A stretch of DNA of 64,000 nucleotides. Origin: Nematostella vectensis. Lineage: Eukaryota > Cnidaria > Anthozoa > Actiniaria > Edwardsiidae. The notes below the pieces were generated by a model. The model saw nothing but the letters and a program-made list of their open reading frames with translations, made no database searches and was not told the origin of the DNA. Positions within the stretch are counted from its first letter, which is position 1. Every line of letters begins with the position of its first letter. Below are positions 63,719 through 64,000 of the stretch, in pieces. The stretch is from positions 13,029,665 through 13,093,664 of the forward strand of contig NC_064048.1 of the NCBI RefSeq assembly GCF_932526225.1, in the 5' to 3' direction. Made by a program: the position numbers and the translations under genes.

Positions 63719-64000
63719 GCTGCAGGGTTACATTCGGGAATTTGTTTTACGAGTGTAATCTCAAAAAGGTTACAATCGATAATTTTTTTTTCCGAATGTA
63801 AATTCAAAAAAGTAACATTATGAAAAATAAAACAGTATACTCGGAAAAAAAGGTATATCAATCTATCGAGCGCTATGCTCTATGTTAGAATCTACTTAAT
63901 CAAGTTATCCAAGGAATCTAGTTAGTTCTTGTGTGCATAAAATATGTACAGGATCCTGAACAAAGCATGAGCACATCAAAGATGCTGAGAGTACATAAAA
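63719..64000 (+). repeat. End of M110 and partial monomer M111
   Basis: M111 starts at 63924 and is cut by the window edge at about 77 bases. The array continues outside the window. Confidence 0.9.

Larger units (their letters stand above)
1..64000 (+). repeat. Satellite DNA array, ~546-bp monomer, about 114 head-to-tail copies
   Basis: The start motif AGTTCTTGTGTGC recurs every 541-549 bp from base 1 to base 63924, always in the same orientation. Spacing departs from this only where a SINE is inserted (913-917 bp) or where two monomers are fused by a deletion (986-988 bp). Copies are very similar, differing by scattered substitutions and by the length of an A-rich tract. No unique sequence lies between copies and no array edge is visible. 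I do not recognise the family by name. A length of 546 is close to three times 182, which would suit three nucleosomes per monomer, but that is inference. Confidence 0.98.

Noticed and set aside
1-64000. CENP-B box in the satellite
   Set aside because: I compared TTCG- and CGGG-containing stretches with the pattern nTTCGnnnnAnnCGGGn on both strands and found no match.
1-64000. CRISPR array
   Set aside because: Repeats are 546 bp and contiguous, without unique spacers, and the SINEs show a eukaryotic genome.
1-64000. Previously undescribed gene system or defence island
   Set aside because: No genes are present. All stretches are explained by satellite monomers, SINE insertions and their duplications.

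Overview
The whole 64 kb is one uninterrupted eukaryotic satellite DNA array. A monomer of about 546 bp (usual range 541-549) is repeated head to tail in a single orientation from base 1 to base 64000, giving about 114 copies, the last one partial. Both window edges fall inside the array, so it extends beyond the window on each side. I find no protein-coding gene. The many short open frames recur once per monomer, mostly begin at TTG or GTG, and are consequences of the repeat.

Each monomer begins (by my convention) at AGTTCTTGTGTGC. In order it contains a BamHI-centred near-palindrome, an A-rich tract of variable length, a tRNA-like segment on the minus strand with a perfect B-box match (GGTTCGATTCC) followed by a T-run, a conserved AT-rich block, a cluster of about six direct and inverted copies of a GGTTACATTCGG motif that forms a 14-bp dyad and an 8-bp hairpin, and a small GAGC/GCTC hairpin.

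Seven monomers carry a tRNA-derived SINE of about 360 bp. Five are in plus orientation (starts 17663, 21310, 23316, 24776, 38235). They sit at exactly the same site, inside the B box of the satellite's tRNA-like segment. Two are in minus orientation (45074-45438 and 48162-48526), at a second shared site just left of the A-rich tract. Identical junctions within each group show that probably only two insertion events occurred and that the copies then multiplied with the satellite.

Layout: 1-5463 simple monomers; 5464-9828 a tetramer duplicated; 9829-13652 variants and a dimer duplication; 13653-17472 simple monomers; 17473-26043 SINE-bearing modules with 2006-bp and 1460-bp units; 26044-32039 simple monomers and the first copy of a multi-monomer block; 32040-36950 trimer and dimer repeats; 36951-38956 a second 2006-bp SINE module; 38957-41135 a dimer duplication with a visible crossover point; 41136-44403 the second copy of the block with one monomer lost; 44404-48954 the two minus-oriented SINEs; 48955-52232 simple monomers; 52233-64000 higher-order repeats marked by a 104-bp deletion, including a 4259-bp unit present twice.

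The pol III-type tRNA-derived SINEs and the long satellite indicate a eukaryote, most likely an animal. The SINE body is reminiscent of tRNA-derived SINEs of marine invertebrates, but that is an impression and not an identification. No genes act together here. The biology is array evolution by unequal crossover and gene conversion, plus a possible pol III-like element in every repeat. Centromeric or heterochromatic function is possible but not shown by the sequence.
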